Source: Linanthus parryae
Taxonomy: Eukaryota; Streptophyta; Magnoliopsida; Ericales; Polemoniaceae
Direction of reading: 5' to 3'
NCBI GenBank assembly: GCA_023055425.1
Contig: JALGPY010000010.1
Span: forward strand, 52,303,665-52,367,664
DNA length: 64,000 bases
The notes under the pieces were generated by a model. That model searched no databases. It was not told the origin of the DNA and saw only the letters and a list, made by a program, of their open reading frames with translations. The position numbers and the translations under genes are program-made. Of this stretch, positions 1 to 12,462 are shown piece by piece (the stretch's first letter is position 1; each line of letters starts with the position of its first letter).

Positions 1-89
1 TCCACTCTCACAAATTTCCCTCCCTCTCATCTGAAATTGGTTTGTTTCACTTTCTGGTTCTCAGATTGACCTCCTTCTCAACCTTATAT

Positions 90-505
90 TCAAAGAAGAA
101 GACCCCAACAACCAAAAGGTAGTATTGCACTATTTTGGATACAAAATTTTTAAAGACATGAAGAACTCTTTAATTTTTTACCTTAATGAATACGAAATCT
201 CTGAAAAGTTTATCTCCTCATTAATATATGGATGTAGTATAATAAATTCCTCAGCTACCAAGACTGTGGTGTCAGTGAGATGAAACTTTAATATTCTCGA
301 ACCCAGTTACAGGATTTAAGATAGCAACCTCAATAGTTTAAAGAGAAACATTTCACTAAGCTTATTTTGTGGGCAGCAGAACCATTCAATGCCTAACATA
401 AATGAGCCAGACCAACCATATCCTAAAATTCTAGCCACTTTGGCAGGAAAAGCTGAAGTTTCATCAAGGATACTTTAATTCTGCTAACTACCAAGCCATA
501 TGAGG
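90..505. repeat. Direct repeat, copy 1, downstream of gene A
   Basis: This 416-bp segment recurs with small indels at 567-1015. Both copies start with TTCAAAGAAGAAGACCCC and end with CCAAGCCATATGAGG. It lies beyond the stop codon of the minus-strand gene A, so it is 3' flank. No ORF, TIR or poly-A tail explains it. Positions 1-89 show nothing recognisable. Confidence 0.85.
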
Positions 506-566
506 TGTTCATATGAAACTGTTTCATCCTATCTAAGATTGTGAGATACCTTAAAATAGCAGATTT

Positions 567-1015
567 TCAAAGAAGAAGACCCCAACAACCAAAAGGTAGT
601 ATTGCACTATTTTGGATACAAAATTTTAAAGACACATAGATTGCTTTAAGTTATTACCTTAATGAATACGAAATCTCTAAAAAGTTTATCTCCTCATTAA
701 TATATGGATGTAATATAATAAATTCCTCAGCTACCAAGACCGTGGTGTCAGTGAGTTGAGAATCTAACAATCTTGATTTTACTTTTTAGAGAGCATCTTT
801 AAAATTTTTAACTGCTCTTAAAGATTTAAGATATCATCATTAATAGTTTAAAGAGAAACTGTTCACTAAGCTTATTTTGTGGGCAGCAGAACCATTCAAT
901 GCCTATTATAAATGAAGCATACAAACAATATAATACAATTATAGCCACTTTGGCAGGAAAAGCTGAAGGTTCATCAATGTTGATTTAACTCTGCTAACTA
1001 CCAAGCCATATGAGG
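567..1015. repeat. Direct repeat, copy 2, downstream of gene A
   Basis: Second copy of the 90-505 unit, about 449 bp, longer by several small insertions in the middle. The two copies are separated by about 60 bp. The arrangement is an ordinary tandem duplication with moderate divergence. Positions 1016-1108 look like the 3' UTR of gene A. Confidence 0.85.
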
Positions 1016-1108
1016 AGTACAAAAGATGCGACATCCAAAACAACCCACAACATCCAAAAGGACAGAAACATTGTTCGTAAAACAAAGTCACAGCAACATT
1101 ACACAAAT

Positions 1109-4100
1109 TTACTTTTTCTGCTGCTTCTTCCCCGCCGTCTTCTTCTTCTTCTTCTTCTCCGCAGACCTCAATGCAACAAAGGAAACAGTCGAAAACTTGC
1201 GGTACAAACTGTAAAATGCATACCGGTGGTCCTCATCCTCCATCAGTTCCTTTAACCCAAGATAATTCTTGTTAAATACGCAGTTATAGCTCGATCTCCC
1301 CATTTCATTCGCAATCCAGATTCTGAGGTTGGGAGCCTGGACAGAGAACTTCTTCTTTGGAACTGGAATCAGGTCCCTCAAATGACTCATGAAGAAGCAG
1401 ACATGAGGACCACAGTCATTCCTGACAGATGAAAATAGAATGCAGCCTTAATATATATCACAGACATGTAAATGGATTAGTTAGCTATGTTAAGTAGTTA
1501 GCTTATTACCCATTTGATTGCTGGGGAACATCGTCGTTCATGTACCACACCTGCCAGCGTCGTATGTCATCATTGTATTCTGAGTAGTTGGTGAGCATTG
1601 TGTGCATTTGCCCAATTTTGGCAGCAACTTCGAACTCAGAATACCCCATGCCGGTATGCGAGTCCAAGACGAATATTTCTTGGTCAACAAAAGAAATAAC
1701 CATCATGAACCAGTGCAGGTGATCGACATTCAACGGAACGGCGATCTGATCATTAAAAATTCAAGATAAAGTAAGTCATACAAAAGAACAAAGTAGCTTG
1801 TATTGATAGTATTCGGAATACTTACGTATCCCATCTCGCTCCACTCTCCTCCCGACTGTTCGTGTGCCTTGACGTATTCGAGGACTTTTGTGGGCTGAAC
1901 AAAAATTATAACTAATCAGGTATTTTCCTAGATGAATTTTGAATTGAGTCATATCATAAAAATGACAAGGCAGTGAACTTACAGAATAACACGTGTCGAG
2001 GAACCAAATCCGCTTGATTCCTTGGAATTCCCGGCTACGTTCATGAAGATGAAGGAATTGCATGTAAGCATCCATCACCTCATCGTCAAACCATTTTTCA
2101 TCCCGGAGGCGCCAAGCGGACGACCTCGTCAGTTTGGCCATGCCACCCATATCAGCAACTATCTCACTGCATATTATATATGATACACAACCAGAAGTAT
2201 AAACATAATGCATGCCACACATAAGAATTATTTAGGAAGTTTGAATGTAAATAAAACTTACGTTGCCAATTCTGGGGGAACATAAAAATTCTTGTTGGTG
2301 TGTTCGTACGTGCTCGCATACTTGTGCGACATGTAGTAATGGAGCCAGCACTGTTCTGCTTCAGGCATGGGTGGGATAAGAGTCAATTCTTTAGGATTCA
2401 TGTGTTGCTTATACAACGATATCCTCGAAGACGCTCTAATGATCCGATCTGCCTTTCCCCGGACAGTCCCAACCAAGTTTCCCCTTGGGTTCTTCGGAGA
2501 ACCATGAACAAGGAATGGCTGGGGAGGTACATTGGAGGCCACCTAATAAATCAACAAAATCATTAGGGGTGTTAAAACTTTAAAAATAAATCTCAAATAT
2601 TAAGATATCAACTTTAAGACATTTACCTCAGCGCTGGAGCTGATTGTGTAGACCACCTTCATGGGAGAGTTAACCTCAGCCTCCTCTATCTTCTGCTTCT
2701 TCTTAGCTCTTAGTTCTTCTTCACACTTTTCCTTCTCTTTCTTCTTCTGAGCTCCTTCCTCTTCCCCCTTTTTCTTACCCCCTTCCTCTTCCTCCTTCTT
2801 CTCATCCTCTTCATTCTTCTTCTCTTCTTCCTTCTTCTTCTCTTCTTCCTTCTTCTTCTCTTCTTCCTCATCCTCCTTCTTCTTCTGTTCTTCCTTCTCC
2901 TTTTCCTTCCACAGGGACATAAGATACTCTTTGTCAAGCTTTTCAACCACCTGTCCCACAATGCACTTCCAAAAATCCTCTGGTAGAGGTGGAGGCAGTA
3001 GTTGGACTACTGGTGCAACAACTTTTTCAGTTTTGGGCTCATCATCAGCTTTTTTCAACTTCAACTACATACAAAAACAGAGTTGAGAGACATAAACTTA
3101 AGATAGTAATCTTAATATATAAACAGGACACTTTAATGTCAATGTTAAAGTTCACTCACATTGTTGTTTTGTTGGACATACTTCCATCTCTTGGAAACAT
3201 CAGAGGTTTCCCAGAATTTCAACCTTGGAATTGCTTCCTTATCCTGACATCCTTTTGGGTTTTCCAGATACTTTGGGCAGAACTTTTCCATGTACAAAAG
3301 CTAGAAAAGTAAAATTGAGATGGCAGCATTTAAGAATGTGCTCTTAATATTTTAAACTTCATGGTCAAAATAACTGAAAAAGAGATAGAGATTTACCAAA
3401 GGAATCAGCACGCAACCAGTTCCGCTAAGGGTTGTTCCAGTCTGAGCCTTAACTTGTTGTGTCTTGAAGTGATCCAGCCATAAGGCTGCCCAGTTTACCT
3501 CTTTCAGGTGCTCCAAATTAACAACAAGATTAGCAAGACCTCTCCGGACTCCTGCTCGTCCTATCGCCATTCCCAGTGCACCCAAGATCAAGCAAACAGC
3601 CCTTCGTTTCCACTCATCATTCATTAGCAGCCTGTTCTCATCCGCCTTGAACCACGGAACGTACTCACCGAAAGTTGTGTTGTCCTCAACGAGGCCGATA
3701 CTTTCTTCAACTATGCGGAGTAGCATCGGATCGACCTCCGGGAACTCTGTTTCTCCGTAGCATCGGATTCCAAATAGCCACCCGACAACTTCCGGTGTTA
3801 GCTCCACGGTGCGGCCGTGCGCTGTCAAGTACCCGTCGGTATTGTAGCACTTGTAAATGAATTGGTTGAATTTCTCTGGGGTTTCCGTGATCTTTAGGTG
3901 CTGTAGTCCTCCAAGGCCCACTTCGTGCATCCATGCTTTCTGTTCAACCGTCATTTCTTTAAAAAGATTCTGAACAGAGGGCAGGCTCATGTAACTCTGA
4001 AATCGCCTTGGATTCTTCAACTTTTTAACTGACTTACCCTTCAGCTTGGCTTCAGCCGCCTTCTTCTTCAACTTTTCCTTCTCCCCCGTCGACTTCCTTT

Positions 4101-5738
4101 TCAAAGAACCTTCTCTTTTCCGCTTGTATTTTTCTTGATGAGCCGCTGTGAGATAAGGTTCCTTTTGGATATTGGTCATGCATTTCCACTCCAAGTTGAT
4201 GCTTTGTAGGACCGCTTTGGTCATCCTCATTTTAGGATCTATTTTCCGAAGACTGTGCATCCTCACATTTCTGAAATTATGAAAATCAACCCATAATTTA
4301 AATTTACAGAGGCATACAATAAACTAAAACAGCAACAAACAATTAAAATTAAAGCGAAAGCCATTAGAGATGAAGTAATAACATGCAAACTTTAACAGAA
4401 AGGGAAGTAAATATATTAGATTGAGGTTCTAATAGATAAGAAATTAACTGCAGATCAGGAGACACATAATTTAAACAAACTTTTTGCGAGAGTAAAATCA
4501 TACTTGTATCTGATGTAGGCACTCATGGAATTGCCATGGTGAGCTTCATCATCACTCTCATCCTCATCTCCTTTGTATTCCTCCACATCTCCATTCTCTT
4601 CCTTCTCTTCCTCATCTGACTCCTCCTCATCATTTTCTTGCTGTTCAATCTGTTTGTCCTTCTCATTCTTCCTCATCTCAAAGCTGTACTTGCTTACATC
4701 ATGATCCTCATCACTAGAGGATTCCAAGGCCCTTTTCTCGTAATTGTCTCGTTGCTCCCGTGGTAAATTGCAAAATAGGGCATACATCTGTAACAAAAGT
4801 TGGGGAGGCATATCCTTGTCTCTCAATTTGAAAGCATATTTCCTCTCCTCACTGTCATATGTAAACAGTCGCAATTTAACGGAACCCCCAAATTAACAGT
4901 CATATGTAAACAGTTGCAAAAAAAGGCTATCAGTTTTATAACAATAGTAAGATTTATCAAAAATTAAGAAAAAGCAATTAACAGCTAAAGTCAGCAGAAC
5001 ACATTACTAAAGTTTGAAAGGTCAATTCTTTAGATAGCATATTTAATAAAGTTCATGTTTTTAACAGAAGATTACTTACATGAACATGTCAAATCCAGGT
5101 GTGTGCTGGATGTTCTTTACTTCATCTTCTAAGCTCTTTCCCCTTTTCTTAGAAACCTTTTTCTTTCCCCTTTTCTTCAATGGTCTTGGTGGGGCTGGCT
5201 TTTTCCTTGGTGACCTCCTTGGGATGTTCACAATTTTGTCCTCCTCCGAAGTGAAGTGAAGCTGCTTCTTGGCTTTCTTCTTCCTCTCAATATCTTCTTC
5301 AATAGTCTCTGGATTCTTTCTCTTCTCAACTGAGGCAGCAGCATCGGCCAATTGGATTATGCCACTAGCATCCTCGAACTGTGGTCCTTCGACCATTGAT
5401 AAAGGAAGGACTTTTGCTGAATCTTCCCAGATTTGTCTACCAATTGCGTCGGTGGAGTTAGGGTGTGCCTCTTTTGCCTCTTCATCTGAATCCCCACCTC
5501 CAATTTTGGTTTTGATGGAGTTTCCCTCTTCTGTTTTGGAGCCCCCATCTCCTACTGGTTCTCGAGGGCTAGATCCTCGATCTTTCGTTGGGTTCAAGAC
5601 AGGAGTGAGGGGATTTGCAGTTAAAAGGACTTCCAAATTAACCGAGCTTACCTCCTGGTTTAGATCTGAAATCACCTTATCGATGTCTTTGGAAGGTGAA
5701 ATCTGCTCCCGTACGCCTGTATCTTCCTGGTCCGCCAT
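1109..5738 (-). CDS. Gene A: HMG-box-like / Ulp1 (C48) SUMO-protease-like protein, 10 exons
   Basis: Inferred exons in coding order: 5738-5080, 4851-4504, 4270-3397, 3300-3160, 3064-2627, 2542-2262, 2166-1983, 1894-1826, 1745-1510, 1421-1109. All have GT-AG borders and keep frame, giving about 1,180 residues. Exon 1 is Lys/Arg-rich (nuclear type). Residues ~329-388 resemble an HMG box (AYIRYKNV start, Trp364, EPYLTAA). Residues ~400-630 are a plant-specific domain seen with Ulp1 proteins (I infer DUF1985-like). Exon 5 is a long Lys/Glu repeat. The C-terminus is a C48 peptidase with His1009 (LHW), Asp1026 (VLDS), Gln1074 (VPQQ) and Cys1080 (NDCGP). The family removes SUMO from nuclear proteins. 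The usual WDCG is NDCG here. No stop or frameshift is seen, so it may be functional, but such genes are often carried by plant transposons. Gene B is its inverted paralog. Confidence 0.8.
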
Positions 5739-5781
5739 GGATTTGTGATAGAGATGGAAGGGGAAGTTGAATTCGGGAAAC

Positions 5782-5830
<49 letters not shown>

Positions 5831-6325
5831 TAGGGCTGGTCTGGGTTCGTCTGGTTTGTGGTTGCTAGTAATGAAGAAACCTCGGAGAGAGAGAGAGATA
5901 TTTGGTTGTGTGGTTGCCAGTAATGAAGAGGATGGGACAACTGACATTAAAATTTACAAATTTCAAATTTTTCATAAAAAGCTATCTACATTTTTAGACA
6001 AAAACACAAATATTTTAAAGACTCCATCTTAACGTAACAAACATATTGTTTTTTTAATTTCTTTAGTTGTGGAGTGTCATAATTAATTTTATTTTGTATT
6101 ATTGGTATATTATTATATTAGTATTGCCATGACAGTGTGTACAAATGTAGAAAACACAAGTATCGCCATCTTTGCGTTTGCATTTGACTGTCTCTTAACA
6201 TCTCCTTCTAAATATATTATTATAATTTCCATAATTCTGAACTCTAGAGAGAACTCTATCTTATTTTTTAATACACTCATCACTGTAAAATTTTATTAAC
6301 TTTTTGTTTGTTCATCAATTGGTTA
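5739..6325 (-). promoter_or_regulatory. 5' flank of gene A with (GA)n microsatellite
   Basis: A run of about 18 GA units lies at 5786-5822, reading as (TC)n toward gene A, and a shorter run follows at 5887-5900. A 20-bp motif (CTTCATTACTRGCAACCACA, minus strand) is repeated on either side of the short run. Gene B has a (CT)n run in the same place, and both starts share ACAAA(A)TCCATGGC. This suggests both genes inherited one 5' UTR. The rest (5940-6325) is AT-rich with no gene. Confidence 0.6.
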
Positions 6326-9300
6326 ACTCAAAGATGCCTATTTGTGGGTTTTTGGAGGTTGTGCACACTGCCATGCATGGTACAAACACAAGGCAGGCAC
6401 AAAGTCCTCAAATTGGGTACAGAATTGTGTTGGTGATGTAGTTAATGGGAAAGAACAATGTTTCCAACGGGTACTCGTTACCCAAACTGAGTTTGATTGA
6501 CGTATATGCATCTCATTTGTGCCACCACTCAACACATACTAGCACTATGTGACATTTTAAGACCAATTCTGATACCTACAACACACGGTCACTTATCACG
6601 ACGTCAAGTCTCACAATGTCGATAGTCGGTTACACCCTTATCCCTCGGTGTTCATGTCCCATGGTTGGGTGTGACCTCAAAACTCCCAGTCTTGTGAAAA
6701 TGACCCAAATACAACATTAAATCAGAGTTGGCATGCTGGGGGCACATTTCATGGCTAAACTCGTACAATTATCGAGTTTTCATTCGATTTTTGCCCCTTT
6801 ATATCACTTAGAGGAGCAAAACTTGAAGCCATTTCAAAATAACTCCCAGCATTGTCCTTGGCATGTTTTCCAGGACACATGGTGACACCCCGAGTCATTC
6901 CATCGACGAAGAAACCAAAATAAGTGGCATTTTAAAGGGATATACATTTTAAATTTTAAGATAGACCCCTCTCTAGGGTTTAGCATTTAAGAAGGTGCAT
7001 GCATTTTTTTAGAATGAGTTGTTAATACTCCATCAAATCAATACTCAAAGATGCCTATTTGTGGGTTTTTGGAGGTTGTGCACACTGCCATGCATGGTAC
7101 AAACACAAGGCAGGCACAAAGTCCTCAAATTGGGTACAGAATTGTGTTGGTGATGTAGTTAATGGGAAAGAACAATGTTTCCAACGGGTACGCGTTACCC
7201 AAACTGAGTTTGATTGACGTCTATGCATCTCATTTGTGCCACCACTCAACACATACTAGCACTATGTGACATTTTAAGACCAATTCTAATACCTACAACA
7301 CACGGTCACTTCTCACGACGTCAAGTCTCACAATGTCGATAGTCGGTTACACCCTTATCCCTCGGTGTTCAAGTCCCATGGTTGGGTGTGACCTCAAAAC
7401 TCCAAGTCTTGTGAAAATGACCCAAATACAACATTAAATCAGAGTTGGCATGCTGGGGGCACATTTCATGGCTAAACTCGTACAATTATCGAGTTTTCAT
7501 TCGATTTTTGCCCCTTTATGTCACTTAGAGGAGCAAAACTTGAAGCCATTTCAAAATAACTCCCAGCACTGTCCTTGGCATGTTTTCCAGGACACATGGT
7601 GACACCCCGAGTCATTCCATCGACGAAGAAACCAAAATAAGTGGCATTTTAAAGGGATATACATTATAAAGTTTAAGATAGACCCCTCTCTAGGGTTTAG
7701 CATTTAAGAAGGTGCATGCATTTTTTTAGAATGAGTTGTTAATACTCCATCAAATCAATACTCAAAGATGCCTATTTGTGGGTTTTTGGAGGTTGTGCAC
7801 ACTGCCATGCATGGTACAAACACAAGGCAGGCACAAAGTCCTCAAATTGGGTACAGAATTGTGTTGGTGATGTAGTTAATGGGAAAGAACAATGTTTCCA
7901 ACGGGTACGCGTTACCCAAACTGAGTTTGATTGACGTCTATGCATCTCATTTGTGCCACCACTCAACACATACTAGCACTATGTGACATTTTAAGACCAA
8001 TTCTGATACCTACAACACACGGTCACTTCTCACGACGTCAAGTCTCACAATGTCGATAGTCGGTTACACCCTTATCCCTCGGTGTTCAAGTCCCATGGTT
8101 GGGTGTGACCTCAAAACTCCCAGTCTTGTGAAAATGACCCAAATACAACATTAAATCAGAGTTGGCATGCTGAGGGCACATTTCATGGCTAAACTCGTAC
8201 AATTATCGAGTTTTCATTCGATTTTTGCCCCTTTATGTCACTTAGAGGAGCAAAACTTGAAGCCATTTCAAAATAACTCCCAGCACTGTCCTTGGCATGT
8301 TTTCCAGGACACATGGTGACACCCCGAGTCATTCCATCGACGAAGAAACCAAAATAAGTTGCATTTTAAAGGGATATACATTATAAAGTTTAAGATAGAC
8401 CCCTCTCTAGGGTTTAGCAATTAAGAAGGTGCATGCATTTTTTTAGAATGAGTTGTTAATACTCCATCAAATCAATACTCAAAGATGCCTATTTGTGGGT
8501 TTTTGGAGGTTGTGCACACTGCCATGCATGGTACAAACACAAGGCAGGCACAAAGTCCTCAAATTGGGTACAGAATTGTGTTGGTGATGTAGTTAATGGG
8601 AAAGAACAATGTTTTCAACGGGTACGCGTTACCCAAACTGAGTTTGATTGACGTCTATGCATCTCATTTGTGCCACCACTCAACACATACTAGCACTATG
8701 TGACATTTTAAGACCAATTCTGATACCTACAACACACGGTCACTTCTCATGACGTCAAGTCTCACAATGTCGATAGTCGGTTACACCCTTATGCCTCGGT
8801 GTTCAAGTCCCATGGTTGGGTGTGACCTCAAAACTCCCAGTCTTGTGAAAATGACCCAAATACAACATTAAATCAGAGTTGGCATGCTGGGGGCACATTT
8901 CATGGCTAAACTCGTACAATTATCGAGTTTTCATTCGATTTTTGCCCCTTTATGTCACTTAGAGGAGCAAAACTTGAAGCCATTTCAAAATAACTCCCAG
9001 CAATGTCCTTGGCATGTTTTCCAGGACACATGGTGACACCCCGAGTCATTCCATCGACGAAGAAACCAAAATAAGTGGCATTTTAAAGGGATATACATTA
9101 TAAAGTTTAAGATAGACCCCTCTCTAGGGTTTAGCATTTAAGAAGGTGCATGCATTTTTTTAGAATGAGTTGTTAATACTCCATCAAATCAATACTCAAA
9201 GATGCCTATTTGTGGGTTTTTGGAGGTTGTGCACACTGCCATGCATGGTACAAACACAAGGCAGGCACAAAGTCCTCAAATTGGGTACAGAATTGTGTTG

Positions 9301-12056
9301 GTGATGTAGTTAATGGGAAAGAACAATGTTTCCAACGGGTACGCGTTACCCAAACTGAGTTTGATTGACGTCTATGCATCTCATTTGTGCCACCACTCAA
9401 CACATACTAGCACTATGTGACATTTTAAGACCAATTCTGATACCTACAACACACGGTCACTTCTCACGACGTCAAGTCTCACAATGTCGATAGTCGGTTA
9501 CACCCTTATCCCTCGGTGTTCAAGTCCCATGGTTGGGTGTGACCTCAAAACTCCCAGTCTTGTGAAAATGACCCAAATACAACATTAAATCAGAGTTGGC
9601 ATGCTGGGGGCACATTTCATGGCTAAACTCGTACAATTATCGAGTTTTCATTCGATTTTTGCCCCTTTATGTCACTTAGAGGAGCAAAACTTGAAGCCAT
9701 TTCAAAATAACTCCCAGCACTGTCCTTGGCATGTTTTCCAGGACACATGGTGACACCCCGAGTCATTCCATCGACGAAGAAACCAAAATAAGTGGCATTT
9801 TAAAGGGATATACATTTTAAAGTTTAAGATAGACCCCTCTCTAGGGTTTAGCATTTAAGAAGGTGCATGCATTTTTTTAGAATGAGTTGTTAATACTCCA
9901 TCAAATCAATACTCAAAGATGCCTATTTGTGGGTTTTTGGAGGTTGTGCACACTGCCATGCATGGTACAAACACAAGGCAGGCACAAAGTCCTCAAATTG
10001 GGTACAGAATTGTGTTGGTGATGTAGTCCTCAAATTGGGTACGCGTTACCCAAACTGAGTTTGATTGACGTCTATGCATCTCATTTGTGCCACCACTCAA
10101 CACATACTAGCACTATGTGACATTTTAAGACCAATTCTGATACCTACAACACACGGTCACTTCTCACGACGTCAAGTCTCACAATGTCGATAGTCGGTTA
10201 CACCCTTATCCCTCGGTGTTCAAGTCCCATGGTTGGGTGTGACCTCAAAACTCCCAGTCTTGTGAAAATGACTCAAATACAACATTAAATCAGAGTTGGC
10301 ATGCTGGGGGCACATTTCATGGCTAAACTCGTACAATTATCGAGTTTTCATTCGATTTTTGCCCCTTTATGTCACTTAGAGGAGCAAAACTTGAAGACAT
10401 TTCAAAATAACTCCCAGCACTGTCCTTGGCATGTTTTCCAGGACACATGGTGACACCCCGAGTCATTCCATCGACGAAGAAACCAAAATAAGTGGCATTT
10501 TAAAGGGATATACATTATAAAGTTTAAGATAGACCCCTCTCTAGGTTTAAGCAATTAAGAAGGTGCATGCATTTTTTTAGAATGAGTTGTTAATACTCCA
10601 TCAAATCAATACTCAAAGATGCCTATTTGTGGGTTTTTGGAGGTTGTGCACACTGCCATGCATGGTACAAACACAAGGCAGGCACAAAGTCCTCAAATTG
10701 GGTACAGAATTGTGTTGGTGATGTAGTTAATGGGAAAGAACAATGTTTCCAACGGGTACGCGTTACCCAAACTGAGTTTGATTGACGTCTATGCATCTCA
10801 TTTGTGCCACCACTCAACACATACTAGCACTATGTGACATTTTAAGACCAATTCTGATACCTACAACACACGGTCACTTCTCACGACGTCAAGTCTCACA
10901 ATGTCGATAGTCGGTTACACCCTTATCCCTCGGTGTTCAAGTCCCATGGTTGGGTGTGACCTCAAAACTCCCAGTCTTGTGAAAATGACTCAAATACAAC
11001 ATTAAATCAGAGTTGGCATGCTGGGGGCACATTTCATGGCTAAACTCGTACAATTATCGAGTTTTCATTCGATTTTTGCCCCTTTATGTCACTTAGAGGA
11101 GCAAAACTTGAAGCCATTTCAAAATAACTCCCAGCACTGTCCTTGGCATGTTTTCCAGGACACATGGTGACACCCCGAGTCATTCCATCGACGAAGAAAC
11201 CAAAATAAGTGTGATTTTAAAGGGATATACATTATAAAGTTTAAGATAGACCCCTCTCTAGGGTTTAGCATTTAAGAAGGTGCATGCATTTTTTTAGAAT
11301 GAGTTGTTAATACTCCATCAAATCAATACTCAAAGATGCCTATTTGTGAGTTTTTGGAGGTTGTGCACACTGCCTTGCATGGTACAAACACAAGGCAGGC
11401 ACAAAGTCCTCAAATTGGGTACAGAATTGTGTTGGTGATGTAGTTAATGGGAAAGAACAATGTTTCCAACGGGTACGCGTTACCCAAACTGAGTTTGATT
11501 GACGTCTATGCATCTCATTTGTGCCACCACTCAACACATACTAGCACTATGTGACATTTTAAGACCAATTCTGATACCTACAACACACGGTCACTTCTCA
11601 CGACGTCAAGTCTCACAATGTCGATAGTCGGTTACACCCTTATCCCTCGGTGTTCAAGTCCCATGGTTGGGTGTGACCTCAAAACTCCCAGTCTTGTGAA
11701 AATGACCCAAATACAACATTAAATCAGAGTTGGCATGCTGGGGGCACATTTCATGGCTAAACTCGTACAATTATCGAGTTTTCATTCGATTTTTGCCCCT
11801 TTATGTCACTTAGAGGAGCAAAACTTGAAGCCATTTCAAAATAACTCCCAGCACTGTCCTTGGCATGTTTTCCAGGACACATGGTGACACCCCGAGTCAT
11901 TCCATCGACGAAGAAACCAAAATAAGTGGCATTTTAAAGGGAAATACATTATAAAGTTTAAGATAGACCCCTCTCTAGGGTTTAGCAGTTAAGAAGGTTC
12001 ATGCATTTTTTTAGAATGAGTTGCTAATACTCCATCAAATCAATACTCAAAGATAC
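6326..12056. repeat. Tandem array of eight 717-bp monomers
   Basis: Monomers start with ACTCAAAGATGCC at 6326, 7043, 7760, 8477, 9194, 9911, 10611 and 11328. The period is exactly 717 bp except monomer 6 (700 bp). The last full unit ends at 12044 and a ~12-bp start of a ninth follows. Internal copies are nearly identical; most private differences are in the first and last monomers, as expected when unequal exchange or conversion homogenises an array. Each monomer has a perfect 7-bp inverted repeat (AAACTCG/CGAGTTT, 9-nt loop; 6757-6779 in monomer 1). A 65-codon ORF recurs in most copies but is only a by-product of repetition. No transposon motif is recognised. Confidence 0.95.
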
Positions 12057-12335
12057 ATTAGATTTTTTTTTTTTTTTTTTTTTTTTTGCTTTCCTTTTAA
12101 ATATTTCATACTAAGTGCCAGAATTTTGGGCCACATTTTGAAATTTTTGAATTTCAGGAACGAAAATAATAATTTGAAAATTTAAAAAAAGTGAGAGAGT
12201 GGTCCAATCAAATCAACCGCCTCAACTGCCACTCACAGCCCACCTTGCCTTTAATTTCGGAACAGTTCCATTTGCAGAGTCCTTCTAGTAATTGACTCTG
12301 TGGTTGCAGTTTCAATCAATTTTCTGACACTGACG

Positions 12336-12379
<44 letters not shown>

Positions 12380-12462
12380 CAGTTCGCAACTTTCCTCTTC
12401 ATCTTCCCCATCTTCATCTTCTCCATCTTCATCTCTTCTCCTTCAATCAACATACAAAATCC
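12057..12462 (+). promoter_or_regulatory. 5' flank of gene B with poly-T tract and (CT)n microsatellite
   Basis: A ~25-bp T run at about 12063-12087 marks the junction with the satellite array. A CCAAT-like motif is at about 12204-12210. A (CT)n run at 12338-12380 lies in the presumed 5' UTR, followed by a CT-rich leader up to the ATG. The layout mirrors the 5' flank of gene A. No convincing TATA box was seen. Confidence 0.5.

Noticed and set aside
2710..2961. Arg-rich 83-codon minus-strand ORF
   Set aside because: Out-of-frame reading of the Lys/Glu repeat exon of gene A.
5745..6032. 95-codon plus-strand ORF through the (GA)n run
   Set aside because: It is a translated dinucleotide repeat (EREREREI) in the 5' flank of gene A.
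6645..6665. tRNA B-box-like GTGTTCAAGTCCC in each monomer
   Set aside because: No matching A box at the right distance and no cloverleaf; not a tRNA or clear SINE head.
6338..11537. A 65-codon minus-strand ORF repeated in most satellite monomers
   Set aside because: It persists because the monomers are nearly identical; monomers 4 and 6 lose it, it has no domain, and substitutions between copies do not favour synonymous sites.
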